NCBI GenBank assembly: GCA_946623195.1
Contig: CAMOQW010000006.1
Span: 1 to 39,993 of the forward strand
Source of the DNA: an uncultured Prevotella sp.
Lineage (GTDB): Bacteria; Bacteroidota; Bacteroidia; Bacteroidales; Bacteroidaceae
DNA: 39,993 bases
Direction of reading: 5' to 3'
A program made the translations under genes and the position numbers. Positions 16,942 to 25,286 of the stretch are shown piece by piece (position 1 is the first letter of the stretch; each line of letters begins with the position of its first letter). Under the pieces are notes generated by a model that saw only the letters and a list, made by a program, of their open reading frames with translations, ran no database searches and was not told the origin of the DNA.

Positions 16942-19073
16942 TTCTTTGCTATTCGTTTCTTGTTGATCCAGCGGAGGATGCTGTCGTAGATGCTGCTCTC
17001 CTCCTGGTGCTGTGCTGCGGTGAAGGTCATGGCGTCCTCCTTGGCCTCGCCATACTGGTCGGGGAAGATGATCATGATGTTCTTGCCGCTGAAGTGCTGT
17101 TGCATTTCGTTGGGCAGTCGCTCCAGGGCACTCTTATACGAGATGGTACCCTTACGTGCCGTGATGACCACGAACATGTGGTCGCCATTGATGGTCTCAG
17201 CCAGTTGGGGCAGTTCGTTCCAGTGTGCCATGTAGGTATATTCCGCCCTCACGTTGGGATGACGGTTGTTGATGTATTCGCGAATCAAGTCCATCGACTC
17301 GTTGCGCCCGTGGAACTGGATGCGGCAGTCTAAGTTGCCTGCCATGCGGGCCAGCCGCTCCAGCCATCGGTGGAAGCCCGGCTCGAATTCTGCCCGCGAC
17401 GGTACCACCACCTGTATGCGGCGCAGCGTGTTCAGCGGTTGTACGAAGCGTGTCAGGATAATCTGCCGGTTCAGTCCGTTGTAGAGACTCTGGATGAAGT
17501 CGCCCCAGAATTTCGGGTTCACCTCCGTATGCACGTGCATGCCCATGATGATTTCCGAGGCTCCGAACTCGCGGAAGGCGTGCTTGATGCCGTTGGCAAT
17601 ATTGGTGGCCAGCCGCACCTGTGTCTGCATGTGGACGTCCGACGAGGCCGCCCGCTGTTCCAGTTGTTCCAACAGCAGCAAGCCTCTTTCCCGGTTCTTG
17701 GCGGCCTGGTCGTCGTCATACACCACGTTCAGGGCTACCAGTCCGCGGTTCAGCTTCTGGTTGCGCATCATGATGGCCATGTCCAGCAGTTGTGGTGCTA
17801 TCTCAGGGTATTTTACGCAGAGGAATATCTTTTCGTCGTCCTGCTGCCGGCTATCGGCTGTTGGCTGCTGACTGTTGGCAATGACGATTTCCTGTGCCGC
17901 ATGTTCCGTCATCAGGGTTGAGATGATGCAGGTAATCAGAATCATGATGATGACACCGTTCAGCATCTCATTGTTCACCAGGTAGTGGCCAGGTGCCACC
18001 TCCAGTCGCATGCCCACCATCACCATGGCGATGGCACCGGCGGCATGGGCGCAGGTCAGACCGAACATCATGTTGCCTGCCGACTTGGGCAGTCGGAACA
18101 GCAGGCTCGACAGGTAGGCCGCCACAGCCTTGCCGAAGGTGCCGAAGAATGCTATCAGCAGTACTATCCAAAGCATGCGAGGCCCCTCGAACAGCGTGCC
18201 GATGTTGATGAGCATGCCCACGCCTATCAGGAAGTAGGGGATGAAGAGCGCGTTACCGATAAACTCGATGCGGTTCATCAGCGGCGACACGTGCGGTATA
18301 TACCTATTTAATATAAGCCCAGATATGAAGGCCCCCACGATGCCCTCTACGCCGATGGCCTCCGACAGGGCTGCCGACAGGAACATGACAGCCAGCACGA
18401 AGATGAACTGCATGACGGCATCCGAATAGCGACGCAGGAAATAGCGGGCCAGTTTCGGAATCAACCATACCGTGCCTGCGCAGAACAGCCAGAACTTCAG
18501 CAGGAACTGCACCCAGAAACCTATGCCGACATCTTCGCCGTACGACGCTGCCAGTGCTGCCAGCATCAGCAGGGCCAGGAATAGCGACAGCATGCTTGAC
18601 CCTACGCTCAGCATGACGCTGGAGTCGCGCTGCAGTCCGTAGCGCGAGATGATGGGGTAGGCGATGAGTGTGTTCGACGCCATGATGCAGCCCAGCAGAA
18701 ATGACGCCGTAGCCGAATAGTCGAGCAGCCAGATGGCCATGATGTAGGTGAGTCCTAACGGCACCAGACAGGTCAGTAGTCCGAAAATGAGAAAGCGCTT
18801 CGAGTTCTTCTTCACGCTCTCCATGTCCATCTCCAGACCGGCCAGAAACATGATGTAGAGCAGACCTACCTTGCCAAAGAGCTCGAAGGATGAATCGCGC
18901 ACCAGGATGTTCAGCCCGTGTTCGCCGACGACGACTCCCGCCAGCACCATGCCGATGATATGGGGAATGCGCAGCTTGCCCATGATGATGGGGGCAAACA
19001 GGATGATGAGCAGCACCACGCAGAAGATAAGCGTGGGACTGGTGATGAGTGGTTGTATGTTGTAGCCGGGCAT
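16938..19073 (-). CDS. CPA2-type cation:proton antiporter with C-terminal soluble region
   Basis: 711 residues from ATG 19073 ([13 protein letters not shown]). An upstream in-frame start at 19127 overlaps the promoter and is rejected. Residues 1 to about 395 contain about 12 hydrophobic segments with the CPA2 features [20 protein letters not shown] and [18 protein letters not shown]. It is expected to exchange Na+ or K+ for protons across the inner membrane. Residues 397-408 are a Gln/Ser-rich linker encoded by a 7-bp-period repeat (see repeat at 17848). Residues 410-711 form a soluble cytoplasmic part resembling two universal-stress-protein-like domains, a common arrangement in Bacteroidales antiporters. 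The downstream LolD gene is coupled by a 4-base overlap. Confidence 0.9.
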   Translation of the reverse strand: MPGYNIQPLITSPTLIFCVVLLIILFAPIIMGKLRIPHIIGMVLAGVVVGEHGLNILVRDSSFELFGKVGLLYIMFLAGLEMDMESVKKNSKRFLIFGLLTCLVPLGLTYIMAIWLLDYSATASFLLGCIMASNTLIAYPIISRYGLQRDSSVMLSVGSSMLSLFLALLMLAALAASYGEDVGIGFWVQFLLKFWLFCAGTVWLIPKLARYFLRRYSDAVMQFIFVLAVMFLSAALSEAIGVEGIVGAFISGLILNRYIPHVSPLMNRIEFIGNALFIPYFLIGVGMLINIGTLFEGPRMLWIVLLIAFFGTFGKAVAAYLSSLLFRLPKSAGNMMFGLTCAHAAGAIAMVMVGMRLEVAPGHYLVNNEMLNGVIIMILITCIISTLMTEHAAQEIVIANSQQPTADSRQQDDEKIFLCVKYPEIAPQLLDMAIMMRNQKLNRGLVALNVVYDDDQAAKNRERGLLLLEQLEQRAASSDVHMQTQVRLATNIANGIKHAFREFGASEIIMGMHVHTEVNPKFWGDFIQSLYNGLNRQIILTRFVQPLNTLRRIQVVVPSRAEFEPGFHRWLERLARMAGNLDCRIQFHGRNESMDLIREYINNRHPNVRAEYTYMAHWNELPQLAETINGDHMFVVITARKGTISYKSALERLPNEMQQHFSGKNIMIIFPDQYGEAKEDAMTFTAAQHQEESSIYDSILRWINKKRIAKK
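17848..17882 (+). repeat. 7-bp-period array inside the antiporter gene
   Basis: Five degenerate heptamers (CGGCTAT, CGGCTGT, TGGCTGC, TGACTGT, TGGCAAT) encode the minus-strand linker [12 protein letters not shown], between the membrane part and the soluble domains. One unit more or less would shift the frame, since 7 is not a multiple of 3. Confidence 0.75.
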
Positions 19074-19093
19074 TATTCTTCTCTTATCACATG

Positions 19094-19124
19094 CAAAGGT
19101 ACGAATTATTTCTGAATCCGCAAG
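19094..19124 (-). promoter_or_regulatory. Promoter for antiporter-lolD operon
   Basis: Minus-strand TACCTTTG (19094-19101) with CTTG (19121-19124) 19 nt upstream. The leader is only about 14 nt. Confidence 0.65.
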
Positions 19125-19200
19125 CAATCGAAGTGTAAAATATTCGCCAGCATCATCATGAAAATAAAAGTAATGGTATCTTCAAATTGTTGACGGAAAA

Positions 19201-19232
19201 TTTGGGTATTCCAGATTAAAATGTTACTTTTG
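19201..19232 (+). promoter_or_regulatory. Promoter for HU-related gene
   Basis: TTTG (19201-19204), a 20-nt spacer and TACTTTTG (19225-19232) form a perfect Bacteroidetes promoter. Transcription should start near 19240, leaving a leader of about 157 nt that contains the whole 22-bp repeat array. Confidence 0.75.
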
Positions 19233-19246
19233 CAGGCGGAAGGTTA

Positions 19247-19334
19247 TGTTCATAGTACGCTGAACGTATGTTTATGGTACTTAGAACTTATGTTTATGGT
19301 ACTGAGAACAGATGTTTGCAGTACTGGGAATGAG
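19247..19334 (+). repeat. Four 22-bp operator-like direct repeats before the HU-related gene
   Basis: Units at 19247-19268, 19269-19290, 19291-19312 and 19313-19334 follow the pattern TGTTyATgGTACTnnGAAC. The GTAC core falls exactly every 22 bp (19255, 19277, 19299, 19321). Unit 1 is a dyad with arms GTTCA/TGAAC centred on GTAC; units 2-4 keep part of the arms. A spacing of about two helical turns would place all four on one face of the DNA. They start about 7 nt after the predicted transcription start. Confidence 0.85.
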
Positions 19335-19396
19335 AATAGGAACCAGAGTCAGGAAGAAATAACCATAGGGGTAGAACAAAAAAAGAAACAGAGAAG

Positions 19397-20062
19397 ATGG
19401 CAAACTATTACTTACAGAAAATGCCTCAGGGCATGAAGGAGGGCGAGAACGTCGTGTTCCCCCGGATGCAGACGTACACGCTGTTCGACTTCGAGACAGT
19501 GCTGAAGCACATGCACACATACGCCGGCAGCATCAGCGAGGGCACGATGCGTGCGGTGTTTGAAGCCTTTTTGCAGACCATGAGGACATGGATGCCGATG
19601 GGCCACAATATCAAGATTGACGGGCTGGGCGTATTCTCACTCACGCTGGGCTTCGATATGTCGACACCCTCGGAGCAGGCGCTGGCCAGCGGGAAGGGAC
19701 AGGAGGGTGCCTCGACGGACAAGGAACCGAAGACGAAGTACCGCCACATCTGCATCAAAGGCATCCGGTTCAAGCCAGACGCTGAACTGCTGGCCACCAT
19801 GAACCGTGAGACGACCTTCGACAAGGTCAAGAGCGGTGCGGTGGAGCCCAAGAAGGGCGGGCTGAGCCGTGAGGAACGACTCTCGAGGGCGCTGGCCCTG
19901 ATTGAGCAGAACGGTTTTATGACCCTCTCCGACTATGTCGTGGCTACGGGACTGAGCAGAACCGGCGCCTCGCTAGACCTGAAAGCCCTTGTGGCCGACC
20001 TCACGACGGGTATTACGACTCGCGGCAGTTGTTCTCATAAGGTGTGGGTTAAGCGGCGTTAG
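19397..20062 (+). CDS. HU-related DNA-binding protein with C-terminal helical domain
   Basis: 221 residues. The N-terminal part (about 1-140) has the pattern of Bacteroidetes HU-related proteins: YYLQKMP, helices with TLFDFETVLKHM, then HNIKIDGLGVFSLTLG matching the HU beta-arm core, and the second strand IKGIRFKPDAELL. Residues about 153-221 (LSREERLSRALALIEQNGFM) look like a small helix-turn-helix or winged-helix domain, with the helix pair MTLSDYVVATGLSRTGASLD. It probably binds DNA and may control its own promoter through the four upstream 22-bp repeats (inference). No secretion signal is present. A flavoprotein remnant starts 4 nt after its stop. Confidence 0.87.
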   Translation: MANYYLQKMPQGMKEGENVVFPRMQTYTLFDFETVLKHMHTYAGSISEGTMRAVFEAFLQTMRTWMPMGHNIKIDGLGVFSLTLGFDMSTPSEQALASGKGQEGASTDKEPKTKYRHICIKGIRFKPDAELLATMNRETTFDKVKSGAVEPKKGGLSREERLSRALALIEQNGFMTLSDYVVATGLSRTGASLDLKALVADLTTGITTRGSCSHKVWVKRR

Positions 20063-20066
20063 ACAG

Positions 20067-20288
20067 ATGAAGACGGCAATAATCGGCGGCGGTGCTGCAG
20101 GATTCTTCCTGGCAGTCAACCTGAAAGAGCTGATGCCGGAGATGGAGGTCGTCATCTTCGAGCGCAGCAGGCGCGTGCTGGCCAAGGTGGAGGTCAGCGG
20201 CATTACGGGCGGTTTCAACTTCCAGGCGGCGTGGACTACCGCCTACACCGTGGCCCGAAGTATCGCGGCGTCGAAAGACAGAAGATGA
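20067..20288 (+). pseudogene. Internally deleted BaiN/YhiN-type flavoprotein remnant
   Basis: An open frame of 73 residues. Residues 1-45 match the N-terminus of the NAD(P)/FAD-dependent oxidoreductase family of about 400 residues (YhiN/BaiN/HI0933-like): dinucleotide-binding GGGAAGFFLAVNL, then FERSRRVLAKVEVSG. Residues 46 onward match its extreme C-terminus, ITGGFNFQAAWTTAYTVA. About 330 residues in between are missing, joined in frame at about 20199-20202. The product cannot hold FAD and substrate as the family does, so I call it a pseudogene. The join lies in GGC-rich sequence, which suggests deletion between short direct repeats, or an assembly collapse. It lies 4 nt after the HU-related gene. 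Confidence 0.85.
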
Positions 20289-20312
20289 AAAATAGCGGAG
20301 TGGCAGTTAAAA

Positions 20313-20333
20313 TTTTCACTTTTCACTTTTCAC
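20313..20333 (+). repeat. Three perfect 7-bp repeats (TTTTCAC) upstream of asd
   Basis: Three exact copies of TTTTCAC followed by TTT lie 16 nt before the asd -7 box, covering the expected -33 region. Confidence 0.9.
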
Positions 20334-20349
20334 TTTACCCTTTTTTTAT

Positions 20350-20357
20350 TACCTTTG
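20350..20357 (+). promoter_or_regulatory. asd promoter -7 box
   Basis: A perfect TACCTTTG 38 nt before the ATG. No TTTG is found 19-21 nt upstream, where the 7-bp array lies instead. Confidence 0.65.
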
Positions 20358-20395
20358 CACCCCGAATAGTATAACCAAGGAAAAGAATTAGACTT

Positions 20396-21409
20396 ATGAA
20401 AGTAGCAATTGTGGGCGCCTCAGGCGCTGTAGGACAGGAATTCCTGCGCCTGCTTGACGAGAGAAATTTCCCGATGGACGAACTGGTGTTGTTCGGCTCC
20501 GAGCGTTCGGCCGGCACCAAGTACACCTTCCGTGGCAAGGAACTGACCGTGAAGCTCCTGCAGCATAATGACGACTTCAAGGACATCGACATCGCCTTCA
20601 CCTCAGCAGGTGCCGGCACCTCGAAGGAGTTTGCCGAGACCATCACCAAGTATGGTGCCGTGATGATTGACAACTCGTCGGCCTTCCGTATGGACGACGA
20701 TGTGCCCCTGGTGGTGCCGGAGTGTAATGCCGCCGATGCCCTGAACCGTCCGCGTGGCATCATTGCCAACCCCAACTGCACCACCATCATGATGGTAGTC
20801 GTGCTGCAGCCCTTGGAGCAGCTGAGCCATATCAAGCGCATCCATGTTGCGAGCTACCAGAGTGCGTCGGGTGCCGGTGCTGCCGCTATGGCCGAACTGC
20901 AGCAGCAGTATAAGGAGATGGTAGAAGAGGGTGAGGTGAAGACCATCAAGAAGTTCCCCCACCAGCTGGCCTACAATGTGATTCCGCAGATTGACGTCTT
21001 CCAGCCCAACGGCTATACCAAGGAGGAGATGAAGATGTATAACGAGACCCGCAAGATTATGCATACCGATGCCAAGTGCTCGGCCATGTGCGTGCGTGTC
21101 AGCTCGTTGCGCAGCCATTCCGAGAGTGTCTGGATTGAGACAGAACGTCCGCTGAGCGTCGAAGAGGCCCAGCAAGCCATTGCCCAGGCCCCGGGCTGTA
21201 AGTTGGTTGACGATCCTGCCAACCTGGTTTATCCCATGCCCCTTGAGACGGCCGGCAAGGACGATGTCTTTGTGGGACGTGTCCGCAAAGACCTCAGCGA
21301 CGACTGCGGTCTGACCTTCTGGCTCTCTGGCGACCAGATTCGCAAGGGTGCTGCCCTGAATGCCGTCCAGATTGGCGAGTATTTAATTCAGGTAGGGAAC
21401 GTGAAATAA
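20396..21409 (+). CDS. asd: Aspartate-semialdehyde dehydrogenase
   Basis: 337 residues, the usual family length. It reduces aspartyl phosphate with NADPH to aspartate semialdehyde, the branch point to lysine/diaminopimelate, threonine and methionine. Visible features: N-terminal Rossmann motif [34 protein letters not shown]; the catalytic cysteine Cys128 in [23 protein letters not shown]; and the substrate-binding segment with [15 protein letters not shown], where the family's catalytic His sits. It is a single gene with its own -7 box and converges with operon A, whose stop lies 20 nt beyond. I see no clear terminator hairpin in that gap. Confidence 0.97.
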   Translation: MKVAIVGASGAVGQEFLRLLDERNFPMDELVLFGSERSAGTKYTFRGKELTVKLLQHNDDFKDIDIAFTSAGAGTSKEFAETITKYGAVMIDNSSAFRMDDDVPLVVPECNAADALNRPRGIIANPNCTTIMMVVVLQPLEQLSHIKRIHVASYQSASGAGAAAMAELQQQYKEMVEEGEVKTIKKFPHQLAYNVIPQIDVFQPNGYTKEEMKMYNETRKIMHTDAKCSAMCVRVSSLRSHSESVWIETERPLSVEEAQQAIAQAPGCKLVDDPANLVYPMPLETAGKDDVFVGRVRKDLSDDCGLTFWLSGDQIRKGAALNAVQIGEYLIQVGNVK

Positions 21410-21429
21410 AACCTCGTAGAAGGGGGGCT

Positions 21430-22086
21430 TTACGGTAGTTTGATGAATCGCGGACTGGCCCAGATTTCCAGATAGCTGTTGGCTGACTGGTAGGGCTGTT
21501 GTTCGGACCATACGCCGTAGAGTTCCTGATTCTGCGGAAACTTGAAGACGTTATCCTCCTTCGAAGTCCATTCGCTCCATAGCGTCATGCCCTCCAATCG
21601 CCCCGTCTGGATGTTTTCGGAAAGGAAATAGAGATATTGCGAATAAGAGGCTACGGGCGTAGTGGCACTGAGCACCCAGCCCAGTCGGCGCTTGTCGTCC
21701 TGTTCGGCTGCCGTCACCAGCCAGTCGGCAGCTATGGCGGTGCCGTCCTTGACGCAGAGGGTGTCGGCATGACAGTGCAGACTGCCAGCGTCGTCGGCCA
21801 GAGTGGCGGTGAAGCGGACGGTGTCGATGGTGGCTATGCCGATGCCGTCGTCGGTATCGATGCCTGCCGGCGATGCCACGAGCATCCAGCGTCCCGTCAG
21901 CCCCTCGAACGTGGGCGGCGCATCCTGCTTAAACTCAATGCTTTTGATTCCTGAGGTGGGCCACACTTTGGTGGTGCCGTCCTGCATACGGATTTGCAGG
22001 TTATATTCCTGTGCTGTGGCTGTCAGACTAAAAAGTGCAGCCGACAGCAATAGCCATTTGCGTATGGTCTTTTCCGTTTTCTTCAT
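21430..22086 (-). CDS. Secreted protein of unknown function, last gene of operon A
   Basis: 218 residues. A signal peptide (about 1-25, KWLLLSAALFSLTATAQ) is followed by a short module YNLQIRMQDGTTKVWPTSGI with KSIEFKQ, also seen in the proteins at 23673 and 24804. The rest is beta-rich (LTGRWMLVASPAG, then LYGVWSEQQPY) and may be a lipocalin-like sandwich (weak inference). The start at 22086 lies inside the preceding gene, giving an unusual 59-bp overlap in another frame; no later ATG would keep the signal peptide. Confidence 0.75.
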   Translation of the reverse strand: MKKTEKTIRKWLLLSAALFSLTATAQEYNLQIRMQDGTTKVWPTSGIKSIEFKQDAPPTFEGLTGRWMLVASPAGIDTDDGIGIATIDTVRFTATLADDAGSLHCHADTLCVKDGTAIAADWLVTAAEQDDKRRLGWVLSATTPVASYSQYLYFLSENIQTGRLEGMTLWSEWTSKEDNVFKFPQNQELYGVWSEQQPYQSANSYLEIWASPRFIKLP

Positions 22087-23653
22087 AGTAGATATTGTTT
22101 GCTTTTCGATGTTGCATGTTAAGTGCGGCGTGCGCCTTCAGGCGGGTGCCAGGCACGATGAAGTCGTATCTCACGTTGCCGCCGACGGTGTATTGCGGTG
22201 CCGTCAGATATTGGTATTCCTGCCATAGCCAGGCCTCCATTTCGGCGGGTGGCGTCTGCTTGTCGCTGGGTGTGGCGAAGGTGTCGTCCTCGAAAGGCTC
22301 ATCGCTGCCCTTGCTGTAGCCGATGCTGGCACCAACGGTCAGCACGCCGTGCCGCATGGCGATGTGGCGGGTGCCCTCTGCTGTCAGACCGGTGGCCGAC
22401 AGCCGCTGGCGGCGCAGGTAGGGGTAGCAGTAGGCCGTCTGGCGGCGGTGCATGAGTGTCACGACGGCCCGCACGGTCCAGGTGGGCAGTTCGTGGCAGA
22501 TGCCGTAGTGGCCCGTATAGCCCAGCGTGGTGTTGACCCACCGCTTGTCGCCGGTTTTCACGTCGTCGTAGTATTCGTAGTAGTAGGAGCCCTTCTCGTT
22601 CTGCATCTCGCGGTAGGTCTCAGCATTGTTTCGCAGCACTTCGGCGTCGATGTTGGCCGTCAACTGGTGCAGGGTGCCGGCAGACGGGCGGTAGCTCAGT
22701 AGGGCGTTGTAGCTGTATCGGTTGCCGTGGTGGTTGGTGAAGGTGATGGTGTAGGGCGAGCGTCGTCCGTAGTAGCCCTTGCGATGTGTGAAGCCGAAGT
22801 TGTTGTAGAACGACAGCCCGTCTGCCGGCGTCAGTTCCAGTTGTACGTCCAGCCCGTGCCCTTCGTCGAAGAGCGGCATCTCGCGCGACTTGTCGGTATA
22901 GCCGTAGTTGCCGAACTGCTCCACCCGTCCGATGAAGTTTCCGTAGTCGATGAGCGACTTGTACACCTTTTCACCCTTGCCGTAGGTGCTGAAGGTGACG
23001 CTCTCCGTTTGGCGGTGGTATCGGTAGTTGGCACCGATGGTGAATAGTGAGCGGTGAGCGGTGAGTGGCGAGAAGGTGAGGCCTGCCGTCAGCGTCAGGT
23101 CCATCAGCTTGTTCTTGTGGCGCAGGTCCTTGTATTTGGCGTAGTTGGCGGCGGTATAGTCGATGCGCAGGCCGGCGGCCATGCCTTTGGTGACCTGGCA
23201 GCCCACGGCCCCCGTCAACTGGTAGGTGTCGCGATGCTTGCGGCCCAGGTTGGTCAGCGAGTCCTCCACGATGTCGAAGGGCAGGCGTGTCGGGTCGATG
23301 AATGCCGACCCCGCCATGTCGCGGCCGGTCCAGTTGTCGTAGTTCATGCGCCCATAGACCACCGTCCGCTGGGAGATGCGGTAGAACGACTCGATGCCTG
23401 CCGTCAGCATTAGCGTCTTGGGCGACTCGAAATAGTTGACGAAGCCGCCGCGTCCCATGCCGATGCTCACTTCGGCCTCAGCGATGGCTGCAGACCGGTA
23501 GCGCGTCAGTCCGGCGGCATTAGGACCGGTGAGCCATGCCTCCTGCTGCTTCACAAACCGGTAGTCGCGGAGCAGCAGCGAGTCCTGGGCGTGACTGCCG
23601 GCATGATATGCCAGCATACAGGACAAGAGAGTGAATGTCAACAGTCGCTTCAT
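22028..23653 (-). CDS. DUF6850-type outer-membrane beta-barrel protein (operon A)
   Basis: 541 residues. A signal peptide (1-22, ending SHAQ) is followed by a long barrel with many Tyr/Arg-rich strands, ending in the barrel-typical MAIAVGCTF with terminal Phe. The opening DYRFVKQQEAWLTGPNAAGL parallels SYRLSDQQQLWHQTRNAAGM in the operon B homologue at 31439, showing the two are paralogues of similar length. Residues 193-204 (FSPLTAHRSLFT) are encoded by a 7-bp-period repeat. It probably acts with the TonB receptor and the DUF4876-type lipoproteins at the outer membrane (inference from the repeated neighbourhood). Confidence 0.85.
   Translation of the reverse strand: MKRLLTFTLLSCMLAYHAGSHAQDSLLLRDYRFVKQQEAWLTGPNAAGLTRYRSAAIAEAEVSIGMGRGGFVNYFESPKTLMLTAGIESFYRISQRTVVYGRMNYDNWTGRDMAGSAFIDPTRLPFDIVEDSLTNLGRKHRDTYQLTGAVGCQVTKGMAAGLRIDYTAANYAKYKDLRHKNKLMDLTLTAGLTFSPLTAHRSLFTIGANYRYHRQTESVTFSTYGKGEKVYKSLIDYGNFIGRVEQFGNYGYTDKSREMPLFDEGHGLDVQLELTPADGLSFYNNFGFTHRKGYYGRRSPYTITFTNHHGNRYSYNALLSYRPSAGTLHQLTANIDAEVLRNNAETYREMQNEKGSYYYEYYDDVKTGDKRWVNTTLGYTGHYGICHELPTWTVRAVVTLMHRRQTAYCYPYLRRQRLSATGLTAEGTRHIAMRHGVLTVGASIGYSKGSDEPFEDDTFATPSDKQTPPAEMEAWLWQEYQYLTAPQYTVGGNVRYDFIVPGTRLKAHAALNMQHRKANNIYYEENGKDHTQMAIAVGCTF
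23041..23075 (+). repeat. 7-bp-period array inside the DUF6850-type gene
   Basis: Five heptamers (TGAATAG, TGAGCGG, TGAGCGG, TGAGTGG, CGAGAAG), two of them identical, encode the minus-strand segment LTAHRSLF in a predicted loop. Confidence 0.8.
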
Positions 23654-23672
23654 GAGGGCAAGAGGGTGAATG

Positions 23673-24794
23673 TCAGTCTCTTAATGAGCATTTCGGACGC
23701 TCGTGGAAGTCGGCGGTGGAATTGTTGGTGTCCAGATAGACGATGTGGGCACCGGCGGCGATGCTGGCTTCGGCATCAATGCCGCTGGGGTCGGTGGTGG
23801 AGCCATACACCAGTTTGCCGCTGTTCTCGGGCAGACTCTCGGTAAACTCCTTGTCGACATTGCGATAGAGCGAGTGGCCCATCTTGTTGGTCAGCCACAC
23901 GTAGCCCGCATCGATGTCGGCAGTCAGCCGTTTCTTGCAGTCGTCGGGTTTCTCCATGGCATACACCTCCATGCCGTCCAGTATCCAGTCGTTGGGCACT
24001 TTCACGCAGGTGTGTATCTGGTCCGTCTTGTCGCCGTCGTACCAATAGTTGTCGGCAGTGGTGGCGAACACGTCGGGGGTGACCTCCTGCGTCTGGAACA
24101 GGATGACAGCTGGCGACGACATGCTGAACGGCCAGCCGTTGCCCTGGGCATAGCGCACCGCCTTCAGATAGTGGCTGGTGGGGATGACGGCCGAGGGAGT
24201 GGGGTAGTAGCTGGTGTGGTTGTAGCCGCTCTCGGGGTCGTACATACAGTAGTAGTCGGCGTTGGCATAGTTAATCGACTGGCTGACGGTAGGCGTGTTG
24301 TCAATGGCCCCGCAGATGTTGACCACCACCTGCGAATAAGGTTCGATGACCAGTGAGAACGGGAAATACCAGATGCCGTTCCAGGCCGGTATGAACTTGT
24401 CCTTCTCGTATTTCAGTCTGCCGTCGGTGCCGTAGTTGTTGTTCTGGGCCTGGGCGTTGGCCGGTGCTGCCATGCCGATGCACAGATTGTTGGCAACAGC
24501 CTGCTGCGGACAGTTGTTGTAGAGGATGATGCACTTGTCGAACTGGAAGTGCGTGCTGCCATCGTCCAGCATGACGCCGCCATTGTAGAGCTCCTTGATG
24601 ATAATCTGGTCGACATTCCGGTCCTCCAGGCGGGGCATCTGCTGTACGTACTGGATGTCCTTGATGTCGGCTGTCGACACCTCTTGCTGCGAACCGTCGC
24701 TCATGGTGATGACCATCTTCCAGGTCTGGGCTTCCACCCCCATCGGGCAGAGCATCAGACACAATATACTCAGTAACAGATAATAGCGTTTCAT
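23673..24794 (-). CDS. DUF4876-type secreted protein (operon A, second copy)
   Basis: 373 residues. A signal peptide (about 1-22, ending VEAQ) is not followed by a lipobox Cys, unlike the other two DUF4876-type proteins here. Residues 23-52 form the short module WKMVITMSDGSQQEVSTADI with KDIQYV, shared with the neighbours at 21430 and 24804. The DUF4876-type body follows: IIIKELYNGG, CIILYNNC, GIWYFP, an AIDNT-containing strand, then SGIDAEASIAAGAHIVYLDT with NNSTADFH near the end. The DTNNSxxDF ending is common to all three copies. It may bind substrate at the cell surface for the operon's receptor (inference). Confidence 0.83.
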   Translation of the reverse strand: MKRYYLLLSILCLMLCPMGVEAQTWKMVITMSDGSQQEVSTADIKDIQYVQQMPRLEDRNVDQIIIKELYNGGVMLDDGSTHFQFDKCIILYNNCPQQAVANNLCIGMAAPANAQAQNNNYGTDGRLKYEKDKFIPAWNGIWYFPFSLVIEPYSQVVVNICGAIDNTPTVSQSINYANADYYCMYDPESGYNHTSYYPTPSAVIPTSHYLKAVRYAQGNGWPFSMSSPAVILFQTQEVTPDVFATTADNYWYDGDKTDQIHTCVKVPNDWILDGMEVYAMEKPDDCKKRLTADIDAGYVWLTNKMGHSLYRNVDKEFTESLPENSGKLVYGSTTDPSGIDAEASIAAGAHIVYLDTNNSTADFHERPKCSLRD

Positions 24795-24803
24795 AAGGCT
24801 GTC

Positions 24804-25274
24804 TTAGTGCTTGATTTTAAAACTATGGGTTGGGGTACGCAGGATGAGGACGCCATGTCCCATTCCGTTCAGGTTGATGCAGGCGCGACCCTCGCCGTCG
24901 GCTTTGGTGCTGCCCAAGGTCTTGCCGTCTAAGGAGTACACCGTGACGGCATCGCCGGCCTTCAGACCCTCGAACGCTGCCTCGCCAAAGGCGACGACGG
25001 GGCGCACGGCCTTGTTGTCGAGTTCCGCCTGTCGGATGCCTGTGGACACTTCTTCAAAACTGGTCTTCAGACCCTCCATGCTGGTGGTGAGCGTCTCGGT
25101 GCCGCAGGTCACGACGAGCTGGCCTTCGCTGAAGGTGATGACAGGCATGTCGGTCAGCGCAAACTTGCTGACGGTGCCGTCCTGTGCAGTCAGCACCAGA
25201 TACTGCGTGGCGGCTACCCGGAAGGGCAGCAAGGTCATGAGGACAATGGTGCAGAGCAATAATCTTTTCATCAT
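24804..25274 (-). CDS. Small secreted protein with sorting-like C-terminus (operon A)
   Basis: 156 residues. A signal peptide (about 1-22, ending RVAA) is followed by the short module QYLVLTAQDGTVSKFALTDM with PVITFSEG, a variable middle, and a C-terminal 60-residue beta region. That region contains AVTVYSLDGKTLG and GVLILRTPTHSFKIKH and looks like the sorting-type tails of exported Bacteroidetes proteins. It lies 9 nt before the second DUF4876-type gene and 12 nt after the small lipoprotein gene. The function is unknown; it may be a surface-anchored accessory subunit. Confidence 0.78.
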   Translation of the reverse strand: MMKRLLLCTIVLMTLLPFRVAATQYLVLTAQDGTVSKFALTDMPVITFSEGQLVVTCGTETLTTSMEGLKTSFEEVSTGIRQAELDNKAVRPVVAFGEAAFEGLKAGDAVTVYSLDGKTLGSTKADGEGRACINLNGMGHGVLILRTPTHSFKIKH

Positions 25275-25286
25275 TATAGTATATAG

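Larger units (their letters stand above)
19074..19396. other. Divergent intergenic region (323 bp)
   Basis: This holds the antiporter promoter on minus, the HU-related gene promoter on plus, and four 22-bp direct repeats in the leader of the latter. I see no gene in it. Confidence 0.85.

Noticed and set aside
16273..19073. Complete Lol or drug-export ABC system
   Set aside because: Only the ATPase is present; the coupled gene is an antiporter, not a permease subunit of that type.
19247..19334. CRISPR-like reading of the 22-bp repeats
   Set aside because: Repeats are directly adjacent with no spacers, and no cas genes are near.
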